Assembly (NCBI GenBank): GCA_018261895.1 | Contig: JAGTRT010000014.1 | Span: 1 to 56,904, forward strand | Origin: Pseudomonadota bacterium | Lineage (GTDB): Bacteria > Pseudomonadota > Gammaproteobacteria > Burkholderiales > Rhodocyclaceae | DNA length: 56,904 nt | Direction: 5' to 3' | The notes under the pieces: model-generated | The model's database searches: none | Told to the model about the DNA's origin: nothing | Seen by the model: only the letters and a program-made list of their open reading frames with translations | Shown: positions 1 to 8,697 of the stretch, one piece after another | How positions within the stretch are numbered: position 1 is the first letter of the stretch | Layout: each line of letters starts with the position of its first letter | Position numbers and translations under genes: made by a program

Positions 1-1
1 G

Positions 2-499
2 TTCAAGGGCATGAGCGTGCTCGACAACATCATGACCGGGCGCATCACCAAGATGAAGGCCAACTTCATCGAGCATGCGCTGTGGTTCGGCCGGGCGAAG
101 AACGAAGAGCTCGAACACCGCAAGAAGGTGGAAGAGGTTATCGACTTCCTCGAAATCCAGCACATCCGCAAAACGCCGGTCGGCCGCTTGCCGTACGGAC
201 TGCAAAAGCGCGTCGAACTCGGCCGCGCCCTGGCTGCCGAGCCGTCCATGCTGCTCCTTGATGAGCCGATGGCCGGCATGAACGTCGAAGAAAAACAGGA
301 CATGTGCCGTTTCATCCTCGACGTGAATGACCAGTTCGGCACCACCATCGTGCTCATCGAGCACGACATGGGGGTCGTCATGGATATCTCCGACCGTGTC
401 GTCGTACTCGACTACGGCAAGAAGATCGGCGATGGCGTGCCGGAAGATGTGAAGAACAACGAGGACGTCATCAAGGCGTACCTTGGTGCTGGCCATTAG
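2..499 (+). CDS. livG: Liv-type ABC importer ATP-binding protein, LivG-like (5' end cut by window)
   Basis: This is the C-terminal part of a LivG-type ATPase that energises import of branched-chain amino acids or, in this context, possibly an aromatic acid. The reading frame is open to the first bases of the window, so the Walker A region lies outside it. The visible part has the variant signature LPYGLQKRVELGRAL, Walker B MLLLDEPMAG and the H-loop IEHDM, in family order. The stop TAG contributes to the AGGAGG ribosome site of the livH that follows 12 bp later. It is the first visible gene of an operon running to the CoA ligase at 5077. The substrate cannot be read from the sequence. Confidence 0.93.
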   Translation, partial: FKGMSVLDNIMTGRITKMKANFIEHALWFGRAKNEELEHRKKVEEVIDFLEIQHIRKTPVGRLPYGLQKRVELGRALAAEPSMLLLDEPMAGMNVEEKQDMCRFILDVNDQFGTTIVLIEHDMGVVMDISDRVVVLDYGKKIGDGVPEDVKNNEDVIKAYLGAGH

Positions 500-511
500 G
501 AGGCGGGCGAG

Positions 512-1426
512 ATGAATTTCTTTCTTGAAGTATTGATCGGTGGCCTGCTTTCCGGCGTCATGTATGCGCTGGTGGCCCTCGGTTTCGTGATGATCTACAA
601 GGCCTCCGGCGTTTTCAACTTCGCCCAGGGCGCCATGGTTTACCTGGCCGCGCTGTCGGTCGTCGGCTGCATGGAGAAGGGGGCGCCGCTGTGGATGGCG
701 ATCATCCTGGCCTTCATCATCATGACGCTGTTCGGTATCGCCACCGAGAAGTTCGTGCTGCGCAAGCTGGTCAATCAGCCGCCCATCGCGCTGTTCATGG
801 CCACCATCGGTCTCGCCTTCTTCATCGAAGGCCTGGCGCCGATGATCTTCGGCAGCGAGCCGCGCGCGCTGGAACTGGGCATCGTCGATGAGCCGATTCC
901 CTGGATTCTCGACAACTGGAACATGGTGATTTCGAAGTTTGACCTCGTCGCTGCCGGCGTTGCCGCGGTGCTCGTCGCAACCCTCGCCCTGTTCTTCCAG
1001 TACACCCGCGTCGGTCGCGCCCTGCGCGCCGTGGCGGACGACCACCAGGCCGCGCTATCGATCGGCATTCCGCTGCAGCATATCTGGGCGATTGTCTGGG
1101 GCGTGGCCGGTTTCGTCGCCCTGGTAGCCGGCATGATGTGGGGCGCCCGCAACGGCGTGCAGTTTGCGCTCACTTTCACCGCACTCAAGGCGCTGCCGGT
1201 GTTGATCCTCGGCGGCTTCACATCGGTGCCGGGTGCCATTGTCGGCGGCCTGATCATCGGCGCCTCCGAAAAGCTGGCTGAAATCTACATTCCGCCCGTC
1301 ATGCAGGATCTGTTCGGCGGCAACTTTGGCGGCATTGAGGGCTGGTTCCCGTACGTGCTCGCGCTGCTGTTCCTGCTCGTCCGGCCAGAAGGTCTGTTCG
1401 GCGAAAAACACATCGACCGCGTTTAG
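512..1426 (+). CDS. livH: Branched-chain-type ABC transporter permease, LivH-like
   Basis: This 304-residue inner-membrane permease of the LivH family forms the substrate channel together with LivM. It is hydrophobic throughout, with about eight predicted membrane segments, and starts with the typical family N-terminus (FLEVLIGGLLSGVMYALVAL). The conserved region around VGRALRAVADD before the cytoplasmic coupling helix is present. AGGAGG about 9 bp upstream of the ATG supports the start. The gene sits between livG and livM in the usual transporter order. A 104-bp inverted-repeat element begins at its stop codon. Confidence 0.95.
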   Translation: MNFFLEVLIGGLLSGVMYALVALGFVMIYKASGVFNFAQGAMVYLAALSVVGCMEKGAPLWMAIILAFIIMTLFGIATEKFVLRKLVNQPPIALFMATIGLAFFIEGLAPMIFGSEPRALELGIVDEPIPWILDNWNMVISKFDLVAAGVAAVLVATLALFFQYTRVGRALRAVADDHQAALSIGIPLQHIWAIVWGVAGFVALVAGMMWGARNGVQFALTFTALKALPVLILGGFTSVPGAIVGGLIIGASEKLAEIYIPPVMQDLFGGNFGGIEGWFPYVLALLFLLVRPEGLFGEKHIDRV

Positions 1427-1528
1427 TTTGCAGCCATGCTTGCCGCTACTTCGTTACTCGTCCTTGCCGTACTAATCGTACTGTCTGCGTCCTCGCGCCT
1501 CGTTGCGTCGGCGCATGATCTGCAAACT
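1425..1528 (+). repeat. Imperfect inverted-repeat element between livH and livM
   Basis: A 9-bp perfect arm AGTTTGCAG (1425-1433) is matched by CTGCAAACT (1520-1528). Further inward pairing is CATGC with GCATG and GCCG with CGGC. The element overlaps the livH stop and ends just before the livM ribosome site, so the whole intergenic spacer could fold as one long hairpin. It could be a small mobile-element relic or an mRNA processing/stability structure. No coding potential is evident. Confidence 0.55.
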
Positions 1529-1540
1529 GGAGTTTGAGAC

Positions 1541-2617
1541 ATGCTTTACCGTGAAGCCGGTCAATTCAAGACGACCTACGCCGCCGACCAGCAACTGTTT
1601 CCGATCCGTCAGGACCGGATCGGGGTCATTACCCTGCTCGTCGTCGCATTCCTCGGGGTGCCGCTGTTTGCCAGCGAATACTGGTTCTCGGCCATCCTTA
1701 TTCCCTTCCTGATCTTCGCCCTGGCGGCGCTCGGCCTCAACATCCTGACCGGCTACGCCGGCCAGCTGTCGCTCGGTTCGGCTGCCTTCATGGCTGTCGG
1801 TGCCTATGCCGCCTACAACTTCCAGCTGCGCATCGAAGGCATCCCGATTCTGGTCTCCTTCGGACTGGCCGGGTTGACGGCGGCCGGTGTCGGCATCCTG
1901 TTCGGCCTGCCATCGCTGCGCATCAAGGGTTTTTACCTGGCCGTGGCGACACTGGCGGCGCAGTTCTTCATCGTCTGGTGTCTGACCAAGTTCCCGTGGT
2001 TGTCGAACAACTCGTCGTCCGGCGTGATCTCGACGCAGCAACTCATCATCTTCGGCCACGAGCTGACCACGCCGGTCGAGAAATACCTGCTCGTGCTGTC
2101 CATCGTCGTCGTCATGGCGCTGGCCGCCAAGAACATGGTGCGTTCGACGACGGGGCGGGCCTGGATGGCGGTGCGCGACATGGACGTGGCTGCCTCGGTC
2201 ATCGGCATTCGTCTGATGCCGACCAAGCTGCTGGCTTTCGCTGTCAGTTCCTTCTACTGCGGCGTGGCTGGCGCGATGTACGCCTTCTGCTACCTCGGGT
2301 CGGTCGAGCCGGATGGTTTCTCGCTCGAAATGTCCTTCAAGATCCTGTTCATGATCATCATCGGCGGCGTCGGTTCGATCATGGGCAGCTTCCTCGGCGC
2401 GGCCTTCATCCTGCTGCTACCGATCTTTCTCGACATCACCCTGCCGTTCATTGCCGATCTGTTCGGCCTGCCGTTTTCCAGCGCTACCGTGTCGCACATC
2501 CAGATCACGGTGTTCGGTGCGCTGATCATGTTCTTCCTGATCGTTGAGCCGCACGGGCTGGCCCGTCTGTGGCAAATCGCCAAGGAAAAGCTGCGCCTGT
2601 GGCCGTTCCCGCACTAA
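1541..2617 (+). CDS. livM: Branched-chain-type ABC transporter permease, LivM-like
   Basis: This 358-residue LivM-family permease is the partner of LivH in the same inner-membrane complex. After a hydrophilic N-terminus of about 30 residues it has the family core LGLNILTGYAGQLSLG and ends with a cytoplasmic tail after MFFLIVEPHGLARLW. The family stretch STTGRAWMAVRDMDVAA, a coupling loop that contacts the ATPase, is clear at mid-protein. The ATG at 1541 follows GGAG by about 8 bp. The spacer from livH is filled by an inverted-repeat element, but the operon order is intact. Confidence 0.94.
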   Translation: MLYREAGQFKTTYAADQQLFPIRQDRIGVITLLVVAFLGVPLFASEYWFSAILIPFLIFALAALGLNILTGYAGQLSLGSAAFMAVGAYAAYNFQLRIEGIPILVSFGLAGLTAAGVGILFGLPSLRIKGFYLAVATLAAQFFIVWCLTKFPWLSNNSSSGVISTQQLIIFGHELTTPVEKYLLVLSIVVVMALAAKNMVRSTTGRAWMAVRDMDVAASVIGIRLMPTKLLAFAVSSFYCGVAGAMYAFCYLGSVEPDGFSLEMSFKILFMIIIGGVGSIMGSFLGAAFILLLPIFLDITLPFIADLFGLPFSSATVSHIQITVFGALIMFFLIVEPHGLARLWQIAKEKLRLWPFPH

Positions 2618-2658
2618 GCCGGGGTTGCCGCAACTTTATAACTAGAGGAGACAAAACC

Positions 2659-3981
2659 ATGATTAAAAGCTTCAAACCTGCCCTGAGTGCCGTTGCACTT
2701 TCCCTGGCGATGCTGTCTCAAGGTGCAGCCGCCGCCGAAGAACAGTTCTTTCCGCTGATCGACTACCGCGTCGGCCCGTATGGCTCGAACGGCCAGGCCT
2801 TCTACGGCGGTTTCATCGACTACCTGAACTACGTCAATCTCAAGGAAAAGGGCGTCAATGGCGTCCAGATGACCTACGAAGAGTGCGAAACCGAATACAA
2901 CAACGCCAAGGGCGTCGAGTGTTACGAGCGCCTGAAGAGCAAGGCGGCCAAGTCGGCCGGCCCGCTGCACACGATGTCGACCGGCATTTCCTACGCCCTG
3001 ATCGACAAGTCGGCCCAGGACAAGCTGCCGCTGGCCATGATGGGCTACGGCCGCACCGACGCGGTTGACGGCTCGGTCTTCCCGTACGCCTTCCCGCTGG
3101 TCACGACTTACCAGATGCAGGCCTCGGCCATCGTCAAGTTCCTCAAGGACAAGAACGGCGGCAGCCTGGCTGGCAAGAAGATCGTTTATCTGTACCACGA
3201 CTCCGCCTACGGCAAGGAAGCCATCGTCGCGCTGAATGCCGAAGCGTCGCTCAACAAGTTCGAGATGGTGCAGATTCCAGTCGCCCATCCGGGCAACGAG
3301 CAGGGCGCGCAGTGGCTGAAGATTCGCCAGGAAAAGCCTGACTTCGTCATTTTCTGGGGTTGGGGCGTGATGAACCAGACCGCGCTCAAGGCGGCCCAGA
3401 AGGTCGGCTTCCCGCGCGACAAGATGATCGGTTCGTGGTGGACCGGTTCGGAAGAAGACGTCGTGCCGGCCGGCGATGCCGCCAAGGGCTACATGGCTGC
3501 GACCTGGAACGTCGCCGGCAAGCAGGTCCCGGTCATCGCCGACATCGAGAAGGTGGTCTACGGCGCCGGCAAGGGCAACCTGCAGGATCCCTCCAAGATC
3601 GGCACCATCCTGTATAACCGCGGCGTTTCCGCTGCCGTGCTGTCGGTCGAAGCCATCCGCAAGGGCCAGGAAAAGTACGGCAAGGGCAAGGCGCTGAATG
3701 GCGAACAGACCCGCTGGGCGCTGGAAAACCTGAACATCACCGACGCTCGCCTGAAGGCCTTGGGCGCGACCGACCTGCTGCCGGAAATCAAGACTTCCTG
3801 CGACAACCACGAAGGTTCGGGCAAGGTGAAGATCCAGCAGTGGGATGGCGCCAAGTGGGTGCCGGTGTCCGGCTGGATCGAGGGTAACAAGGGCTTGATC
3901 CACCCGCTCTTCCAGGCCTCTGCCAAGCAGTACGCCAAGGAAAAGGGCATCACGCCGCGCGATTGTTCCAAGGAAAAATGA
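2659..3981 (+). CDS. ABC transporter periplasmic substrate-binding protein, LivK/aromatic-type
   Basis: This 440-residue periplasmic binding protein of the branched-chain amino acid type (peripla_BP_6) delivers substrate to the LivHM permease. The start at 2659 is chosen because AGAGGAGA lies just upstream and the product then begins with a clean signal peptide (MIKSFKP, hydrophobic core, GAAAA cleavage region near residue 25). An upstream in-frame extension overlaps livM and lacks signal character. The mature protein starts near EEQFFPLIDYRVGPYG and carries two close cysteines (EECETEYNNAKGVEC) that may form a disulfide. It is longer than E. coli LivK. The neighbouring CoA ligase suggests an aromatic acid ligand, which is inference. 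Confidence 0.92.
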   Translation: MIKSFKPALSAVALSLAMLSQGAAAAEEQFFPLIDYRVGPYGSNGQAFYGGFIDYLNYVNLKEKGVNGVQMTYEECETEYNNAKGVECYERLKSKAAKSAGPLHTMSTGISYALIDKSAQDKLPLAMMGYGRTDAVDGSVFPYAFPLVTTYQMQASAIVKFLKDKNGGSLAGKKIVYLYHDSAYGKEAIVALNAEASLNKFEMVQIPVAHPGNEQGAQWLKIRQEKPDFVIFWGWGVMNQTALKAAQKVGFPRDKMIGSWWTGSEEDVVPAGDAAKGYMAATWNVAGKQVPVIADIEKVVYGAGKGNLQDPSKIGTILYNRGVSAAVLSVEAIRKGQEKYGKGKALNGEQTRWALENLNITDARLKALGATDLLPEIKTSCDNHEGSGKVKIQQWDGAKWVPVSGWIEGNKGLIHPLFQASAKQYAKEKGITPRDCSKEK

Positions 3982-4006
3982 GACGTCAGGCGGAAGGAGC
4001 GAGGGC

Positions 4007-4882
4007 ATGAGCTCTCGCTCTTTCACGCCGTCCCGTGAATCGGAAACGATGATGACGACACAAACTGCCGCAGCTGCGGCCGACAACTACCTGAGCATCA
4101 ACAACATCGAGGTCATCTACGACCACGTGATCCTGGTGCTCAAGGGCGTTTCGCTGAACGTGCCGAAAGGCAAGATCGTGGCTTTGCTCGGTGCCAATGG
4201 TGCTGGCAAGTCGACGACGCTGAAGGCGATTTCCAACCTGCTGCGCGCCGAGCGCGGCGATGTGACCAAGGGTTCGGTCGAATACAAGGGCGATCGCATC
4301 GACCAACTGACGCCGAACGAGCTGGTCAAGCGCGGTGTCATCCAGGTCATGGAAGGGCGGCATTGCTTCGGCCACCTGACCATCGAGGAAAACCTGCTGA
4401 CCGGCGCCTACACGCGCAGCATTTCGCGTGGCGAGCTCAAGGACAGCCTGGAAAAGGTTTATCACTATTTCCCGCGCCTCAAGACGCGGCGTACCTCGCA
4501 GGCCGGCTACACCTCCGGTGGCGAGCAGCAGATGTGCGCGATTGGCCGGGCGCTCATGGCCAAGCCAGAAATGATCCTGCTCGACGAACCGTCGATGGGC
4601 CTGGCGCCGCAGATTGTTGAAGAGATTTTCGAGATCGTGAAGGATCTGAATAGCCGCGAGAACGTGAGTTTCCTGCTGGCCGAGCAGAACACCATGGTCG
4701 CCCTGCGCTATGCCGACTTCGGGTACATCCTGGAGAACGGGCGGGTGGTGATGGAGGGGGATGCCGAGGATCTGCGGACGAATGAGGACGTTAAGGAGTT
4801 CTATCTGGGACTCTCTTCCGCGGGCCGCAAGTCCTTTAAGGACGTCAAACATTACCGTAGAAGAAAGCGGTGGCTTTCCTAA
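4007..4882 (+). CDS. livF: Liv-type ABC importer ATP-binding protein, LivF-like
   Basis: This 291-residue second ATPase of the importer has Walker A GANGAGKST, signature TSGGEQQMCAIGRAL, Walker B MILLDEPSMGLAP and the switch region LLAEQN. The start at 4007 is preferred because GGAAGGAG lies 8-10 bp upstream. An in-frame ATG at 4049 would remove a poorly conserved leader. The basic tail ending HYRRRKRWL extends past the usual LivF end; I recall such a tail in transporters linked to CoA ligases. It lies 25 bp after the binding-protein gene. Confidence 0.94.
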   Translation: MSSRSFTPSRESETMMTTQTAAAAADNYLSINNIEVIYDHVILVLKGVSLNVPKGKIVALLGANGAGKSTTLKAISNLLRAERGDVTKGSVEYKGDRIDQLTPNELVKRGVIQVMEGRHCFGHLTIEENLLTGAYTRSISRGELKDSLEKVYHYFPRLKTRRTSQAGYTSGGEQQMCAIGRALMAKPEMILLDEPSMGLAPQIVEEIFEIVKDLNSRENVSFLLAEQNTMVALRYADFGYILENGRVVMEGDAEDLRTNEDVKEFYLGLSSAGRKSFKDVKHYRRRKRWLS

Positions 4883-4894
4883 GGGGGCAGTGCA

Positions 4895-5000
4895 GGGAGC
4901 TTGCAGTGCGCCCGCCAGGGCGGCGTTGTCGGCCGGCTTGTTGGCAAGAGCCAACGGCGCCGGCCTCCGCCTTGCCCTGACAGGCTACTTTGCAAGCTCC
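4895..5000 (+). repeat. Inverted-repeat element between livF and the CoA ligase
   Basis: Perfect 10-bp arms GGAGCTTGCA (4895-4904) and TGCAAGCTCC (4991-5000) enclose a very GC-rich core. The core has its own hairpin, GTTGGC-aaga-GCCAAC, and two GCCGGC palindromes. The length of about 106 bp nearly matches the element at 1425-1528, and both arms contain TTGCA, so the two may be related elements in one operon. A strong RNA fold between transporter and ligase genes would be expected to affect downstream expression. Confidence 0.5.
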
Positions 5001-5043
5001 GGGTGATGTGGCCGGGAATCCATAACCTCGACAAGTCCATTCC

Positions 5044-5079
5044 CACGGTCAACCGGAAAAAACGGAGAAATTTGAAATG
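5044..5079 (-). repeat. 36-bp dispersed motif, copy 1
   Basis: The core CACGGTCAACCGG (perfect, read on +) is followed by AAAAAA, a five-base spacer and AAATTTGAAATG. The last three bases are the start codon of the CoA-ligase gene. The spacer here (CGGAG) also serves as its ribosome binding site. Strand is given relative to the opposite, CCGGTTGACCGTG, reading. Confidence 0.85.
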
Positions 5080-6306
5080 AGCTTTTACGACCCGCTCGAG
5101 ACCCGCGATCCGGATGAGCGCGAGGCGGACCTGATGGACAAGCTGGCGCGTCAGGTCGCGCATGCCAAGGAAACGACGCATTACTATTTTCAGACGCTGG
5201 CCGGGATCAATCCCTTCGAGTGCGCGTCGCGCGAGGCGCTGGCCAAGTTGCCGCTGACGCGCAAGCGTGACCTCATCGAGTTGCAGAAGAAGATGCCGCC
5301 CTTCGGTGGCCTCAACTCACTGCCGCGTCACAAGGCCAAGCGGGTGTTTGCGTCACCCGGGCCGATTTACGAATTGCAGGGCGGGGAAGTCGATCCCTGG
5401 CGCATGGCGCGCGTGTTGTACGCCGCCGGCTTCCGCAATGGCGACCTGATTCACAACTGCTTTTCCTATCATTTCACGCCGGGTGCCTTTCTCATGGAAG
5501 GCGGGGCGCGCAAGCTGGGCTGCGCCGTCTTCCCCGGCGGCACCGGGCAGACCGAGCAGCAGGTCCAGGCCATGGTCGACCTCAAGCCGGACGGCTATGT
5601 CGGTACCCCTTCCTTCCTGAAGATCATTGTCGAAAAGGCCGGAGAACTGGGCGCCGATATCGGTTCTCTGCGCAAGGCCTGCGTCTCGGGCGAAGCCTTG
5701 CCCGGCGTGACCCGCAGCTGGCTCAACGAGCGCGGCATCAGTGTGCGCCAGTGCTACGCGACGGCTGACATCGGGGCGATTGCCTACGAAACCGAAGCCG
5801 AGGAGGGCCTGGTCGTCGAGGAAAGCCTGCTCGTCGAAATCGTTCGTCCGGGGACCGGTGAGCCGGTGCCGGTCGGCGAGGTCGGCGAAGTCGTGGTCAC
5901 CACCTTCAATCCCGATTACCCGCTGATCCGCTTCGCCACCGGCGACCTGTCGGCCATTCTGCCCGGTCGTTCGCCCTGCGGGCGCAGCAACATCCGCCTC
6001 AAGGGCTGGATGGGCCGGGCCGACCAGACGACCAAGATCAAGGGCATGTTCGTCCATCCCGAGCAGATTGCGGACATTGCCGCCCGCCACCCCGAGATCG
6101 ACCGCATGCGGCTCGTCGTCGACAACCCGGGCGGGCAGGACCGCATGGTGCTTCATTGCGAAATCGCGGCCGGCAACGAGGCGCTCGACAAAGCCGTCGT
6201 CGCCAGCTTGCGGGAAGTCACCAAATTGCGTGGCGAAGTGGCATTTGCTGCCCCGGGGGGCTTGCCGAACGATGGGAAGGTGATCGAAGATATCCGGGTC
6301 TATTGA
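5077..6306 (+). CDS. Phenylacetate-CoA ligase-like AMP-forming acyl-CoA synthetase
   Basis: This 409-residue adenylate-forming enzyme resembles PaaK-type ligases, which convert an aryl acid, ATP and CoA to the aryl-CoA. Visible features are the N-terminal LARQVAHAKETTHYY, a central acyl-adenylate region (CVSGEALPGVTRSW, CYATADIGAIAYE), the ATGDLSAI motif and the hinge/C-terminal region GRADQTTKIKGMFVHP typical of PaaK. It is slightly shorter than the usual 430-440 residues. It is the last gene of the Liv-type operon, so the likely route is import followed by CoA trapping of an aromatic acid. The exact substrate is unknown. Its start codon and ribosome site lie inside a copy of the 36-bp motif. 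Confidence 0.88.
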   Translation: MSFYDPLETRDPDEREADLMDKLARQVAHAKETTHYYFQTLAGINPFECASREALAKLPLTRKRDLIELQKKMPPFGGLNSLPRHKAKRVFASPGPIYELQGGEVDPWRMARVLYAAGFRNGDLIHNCFSYHFTPGAFLMEGGARKLGCAVFPGGTGQTEQQVQAMVDLKPDGYVGTPSFLKIIVEKAGELGADIGSLRKACVSGEALPGVTRSWLNERGISVRQCYATADIGAIAYETEAEEGLVVEESLLVEIVRPGTGEPVPVGEVGEVVVTTFNPDYPLIRFATGDLSAILPGRSPCGRSNIRLKGWMGRADQTTKIKGMFVHPEQIADIAARHPEIDRMRLVVDNPGGQDRMVLHCEIAAGNEALDKAVVASLREVTKLRGEVAFAAPGGLPNDGKVIEDIRVY

Positions 6307-6320
6307 ACCGGGTGTTCTCG

Positions 6321-6824
6321 ATGCGAATTTTCCTCGTTGCGCTGGCCTGTCTGGCGGTCTCGGCCCAGGCCACCGAGCCGGTCGCCCTGCGGCCGTCCGC
6401 CCAGTTGCTGTTCAAGCATCCGGCCATGCTGCAGGCCGGCAAGTGCGTGCGCTACGAGGAGGGCGGGGCCGGCTGGGTGATGACCGAACCGGTCTTCTAC
6501 CTGAAAGGCGAAGTGCTTTCGGCCGACGTCAGGACGCGCCATCTCGGCGTGTGCCCGCTCGTTCCCGGCAAGGCGATGAACCAGTACAGCCGCGCCGAGT
6601 TCAACCGGCAGGCCATGGCCTATCCCTGCGTGTCACCGGGCGTACCCGAACGTGACGAGCAGATCGGCGTCGTGCGCATCCGGGTGACCGACTGGGAAAC
6701 CCCGCACAGCAAGAAGGCCGAGAATGCCGGGCGGCTGTATCGCGGCGCCTTCATCGATCGCAAGCTCGAAAAAGGCATGGAAATCGAACTGGAAGCCGAC
6801 CTGCTGACGGTTTGCGAACCCTAG
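6321..6824 (+). CDS. Putative secreted protein of unknown function
   Basis: This 167-residue protein has a signal peptide (MRIFLVALACLAVSAQA, predicted cleavage before TEPVAL). I do not recognise a domain. The mature part has four cysteines (GKCVRY, GVCPLV, YPCVSP, TVCEP) that could pair as two disulfides in the periplasm. It starts 14 bp after the ligase stop; an in-frame GTG at 6312 is an alternative start. It could be the tail of the transporter/ligase operon, but its role is unknown. Confidence 0.7.
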   Translation: MRIFLVALACLAVSAQATEPVALRPSAQLLFKHPAMLQAGKCVRYEEGGAGWVMTEPVFYLKGEVLSADVRTRHLGVCPLVPGKAMNQYSRAEFNRQAMAYPCVSPGVPERDEQIGVVRIRVTDWETPHSKKAENAGRLYRGAFIDRKLEKGMEIELEADLLTVCEP

Positions 6825-6908
6825 TCGGCACGTGACGCCCGATGGTGGATCGGGCAAACTCCCTGATGTGAAGAAAGCGAACGCCATTCCGGCGAAGGAT
6901 CAGGGGCA

Positions 6909-7481
6909 ATGACCAATAAAATCGATGAACTGCTGGACAGGATACGCGAGCTTCAGGACGAGCTCGAAGAACAATACCGTCTGACCCGCGTCGAGTGGGC
7001 ACAAAAGAAGGTCGAGCTGGCCGAGGAATTCCTGCGTCAGCAACGCCGCTACAAGACCGGGCTGTTCCGTTTCCTGCTGCGGACACGGCTGCTGGTCGCG
7101 CTGACCGCCCCGGTCATCTACGCCGGCTGGATTCCCTTCATCCTGATGGACCTCTTCGTGACCATCTATCAGGCCATCTGCTTCCCGATCTACCGCATTC
7201 CCAAGGTCCGGCGCGCCGACTACCTGGTCTTTGACCGCGAAGACCTGCCTTACCTGAACATCATCGAGAAATTCAACTGCTTCTATTGCTCCTACGGCAA
7301 CGGGGTGGCCGCCTATACCCGCGAAGTGGCCGCGCGCACCGAGCAGTACTGGTGCCCGATCAAGCATGCACGCCGGGTCAAGGCGGCACATGACCACTAT
7401 CCGAAATTCTTCGATTTTGGCGATGCCGAAGCCTATCAGCAGGGTCTCAACCGCCTGCGTCGGCAGTACGAGGACAAGTAG
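6909..7481 (+). CDS. Conserved membrane protein of unknown function with N-terminal coiled coil and Cys motif
   Basis: This is a 190-residue protein. Residues 1-45 form a charged, heptad-like helix (IDELLDRIRELQDELEEQ). Residues about 60-95 are hydrophobic (LLVALTAPVIYAGWIPFILM) and probably membrane-inserted. The C-terminal half carries FNCFYCSYGNG and YWCPIKHA, a CxxC plus a third Cys and His that could bind a metal. No family name is recalled. It stands 84 bp after the preceding gene, and copy 2 of the 36-bp motif lies just downstream. Confidence 0.72.
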   Translation: MTNKIDELLDRIRELQDELEEQYRLTRVEWAQKKVELAEEFLRQQRRYKTGLFRFLLRTRLLVALTAPVIYAGWIPFILMDLFVTIYQAICFPIYRIPKVRRADYLVFDREDLPYLNIIEKFNCFYCSYGNGVAAYTREVAARTEQYWCPIKHARRVKAAHDHYPKFFDFGDAEAYQQGLNRLRRQYEDK

Positions 7482-7504
7482 CGCTAGATTTTTTGAGCTT
7501 TTGC

Positions 7505-7540
7505 TACGGTCAACCGGAAAAAAGCCGCAAATTTGAAATC
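7505..7540 (-). repeat. 36-bp dispersed motif, copy 2
   Basis: The core TACGGTCAACCGG has one mismatch. It is followed by AAAAAA, the spacer GCCGC and AAATTTGAAATC. It lies in the gap between the convergent genes ending at 7481 and 7576. Confidence 0.85.
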
Positions 7541-7575
7541 CTGCCGCGCAGCAGTCAGGCCGCAACAGCCGGCCG

Positions 7576-8697
7576 CTAATCCGCGACGAGCCTGAGCAAT
7601 TGCCCGTTACGTTCGTCGGTCAGCAGGTAGATGCTTCCGTCCGGCCCCTCACGGACGTCGCGCACGCGCTGGCGCAGGCCGGTTAGCAGTTTCTCTTCGC
7701 GGACGACGCGGCTACCGTTCATCTCGAGCCGGGCCAGATAGCCGAATTTCAGCGAGCCGACGAGCAGGCTGCCGCGCCACGCCTTGCCGTAGCGTTCGCT
7801 GCGCACGAAAGCCATGCCGGATGGTGCAATCGACGGCACCCAGTAATGCAGCGGCTGCTCCATGCCGGCCTTGTGCGTCAGGCCGTCGCCAATCGCGCCG
7901 CCACCGTAGTTTTCACCATAGGTAATGACCGGCCAGCCGTAATTATTGCCCGGCTCGGGGCGATTGATTTCGTCGCCACCCTGCGGGCCGTGCTCGTGCA
8001 TCCACAGCCGACCGTCCGGGCCGAGCGTGGCGCCCTGGCTGTTTCGGTGGCCGTAGCTCCAGATTTCAGGCAGCGCGCCGGGCTGTTTGACGAAAGGATT
8101 GTCGGCGGGAACGCTGCCATCCTTGCCGATGCGGACGATCTTGCCGTGATGGTTGTCGAGTTTCTGGGCGTCGGCCATGCGCGAGCCGCGTTCGCCGAGG
8201 GTCAGGAACAGCCGGCCATCGTCGGCCTCGACGATGCGGCAGCCAAAATGCAGGCGGCTGCTGATTTTCGGCGTTTGCCGGAAGATCGTCGTGACCTTCT
8301 CCAGACGTCTGGCATCGTCGGAAAGACGGGCCGAAGCGAGTGCCGTCGAATTGCCGCTACCCTGCGCCGCTGCTTCGGCGTAACAGAAATAGATCATCCG
8401 GTTGCGGGCAAAATCGCGGTCGGCCACGACATCGAGCAAGCCGCCCTGGCCGGTGACTTCGATGGCCGGCAGACCTTCCACCGGGGCGCCGACCTTGCCG
8501 TCGGCGCCGATCACGCGCAGCCGGCCGGGACGTTCGCTGACCAGCATCCGGCCATCGCCGATGAAGGCCAGTCCCCACGGGTGATCGAGTCCGCTGGCGA
8601 CAACTTCGACGCGCAGTTCGCCGCTACGCGCCGCCAAGGGCAACGCGCTCAGGAGAACAAGCAGGGCGGCGAAAAGGCGCCCGTTACGCTTTGGCAT
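7576..8697 (-). CDS. PQQ-dependent aldose sugar dehydrogenase (YliI/Asd-like)
   Basis: This 373-residue periplasmic quinoprotein is of the soluble glucose/sorbosone dehydrogenase type, a beta-propeller that oxidises aldoses using PQQ. A signal peptide is visible (LFAALLVLLSALPLAARS). Family motifs include DHPWGLAFIGDGRMLVSERPG near the N-terminus, LTLGERGSRMADAQKLDNHHGKIVR in the middle (quoted in part), and the PQQ-site region HEHGPQGGDEINRPEPG followed by NNYGWPVITYG. The length matches YliI-type enzymes. The start ATG at 8695-8697 is the end of motif copy 3. PQQ biosynthesis genes are not in the window. Confidence 0.9.
   Translation of the reverse strand: MPKRNGRLFAALLVLLSALPLAARSGELRVEVVASGLDHPWGLAFIGDGRMLVSERPGRLRVIGADGKVGAPVEGLPAIEVTGQGGLLDVVADRDFARNRMIYFCYAEAAAQGSGNSTALASARLSDDARRLEKVTTIFRQTPKISSRLHFGCRIVEADDGRLFLTLGERGSRMADAQKLDNHHGKIVRIGKDGSVPADNPFVKQPGALPEIWSYGHRNSQGATLGPDGRLWMHEHGPQGGDEINRPEPGNNYGWPVITYGENYGGGAIGDGLTHKAGMEQPLHYWVPSIAPSGMAFVRSERYGKAWRGSLLVGSLKFGYLARLEMNGSRVVREEKLLTGLRQRVRDVREGPDGSIYLLTDERNGQLLRLVAD

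Noticed and set aside
2614..4086. Long minus-strand open frame of 490 codons opposite the binding-protein gene
   Set aside because: It mirrors a clear binding protein with signal peptide on the other strand; high-GC antisense frames of this kind have no recognisable domains or ribosome site.
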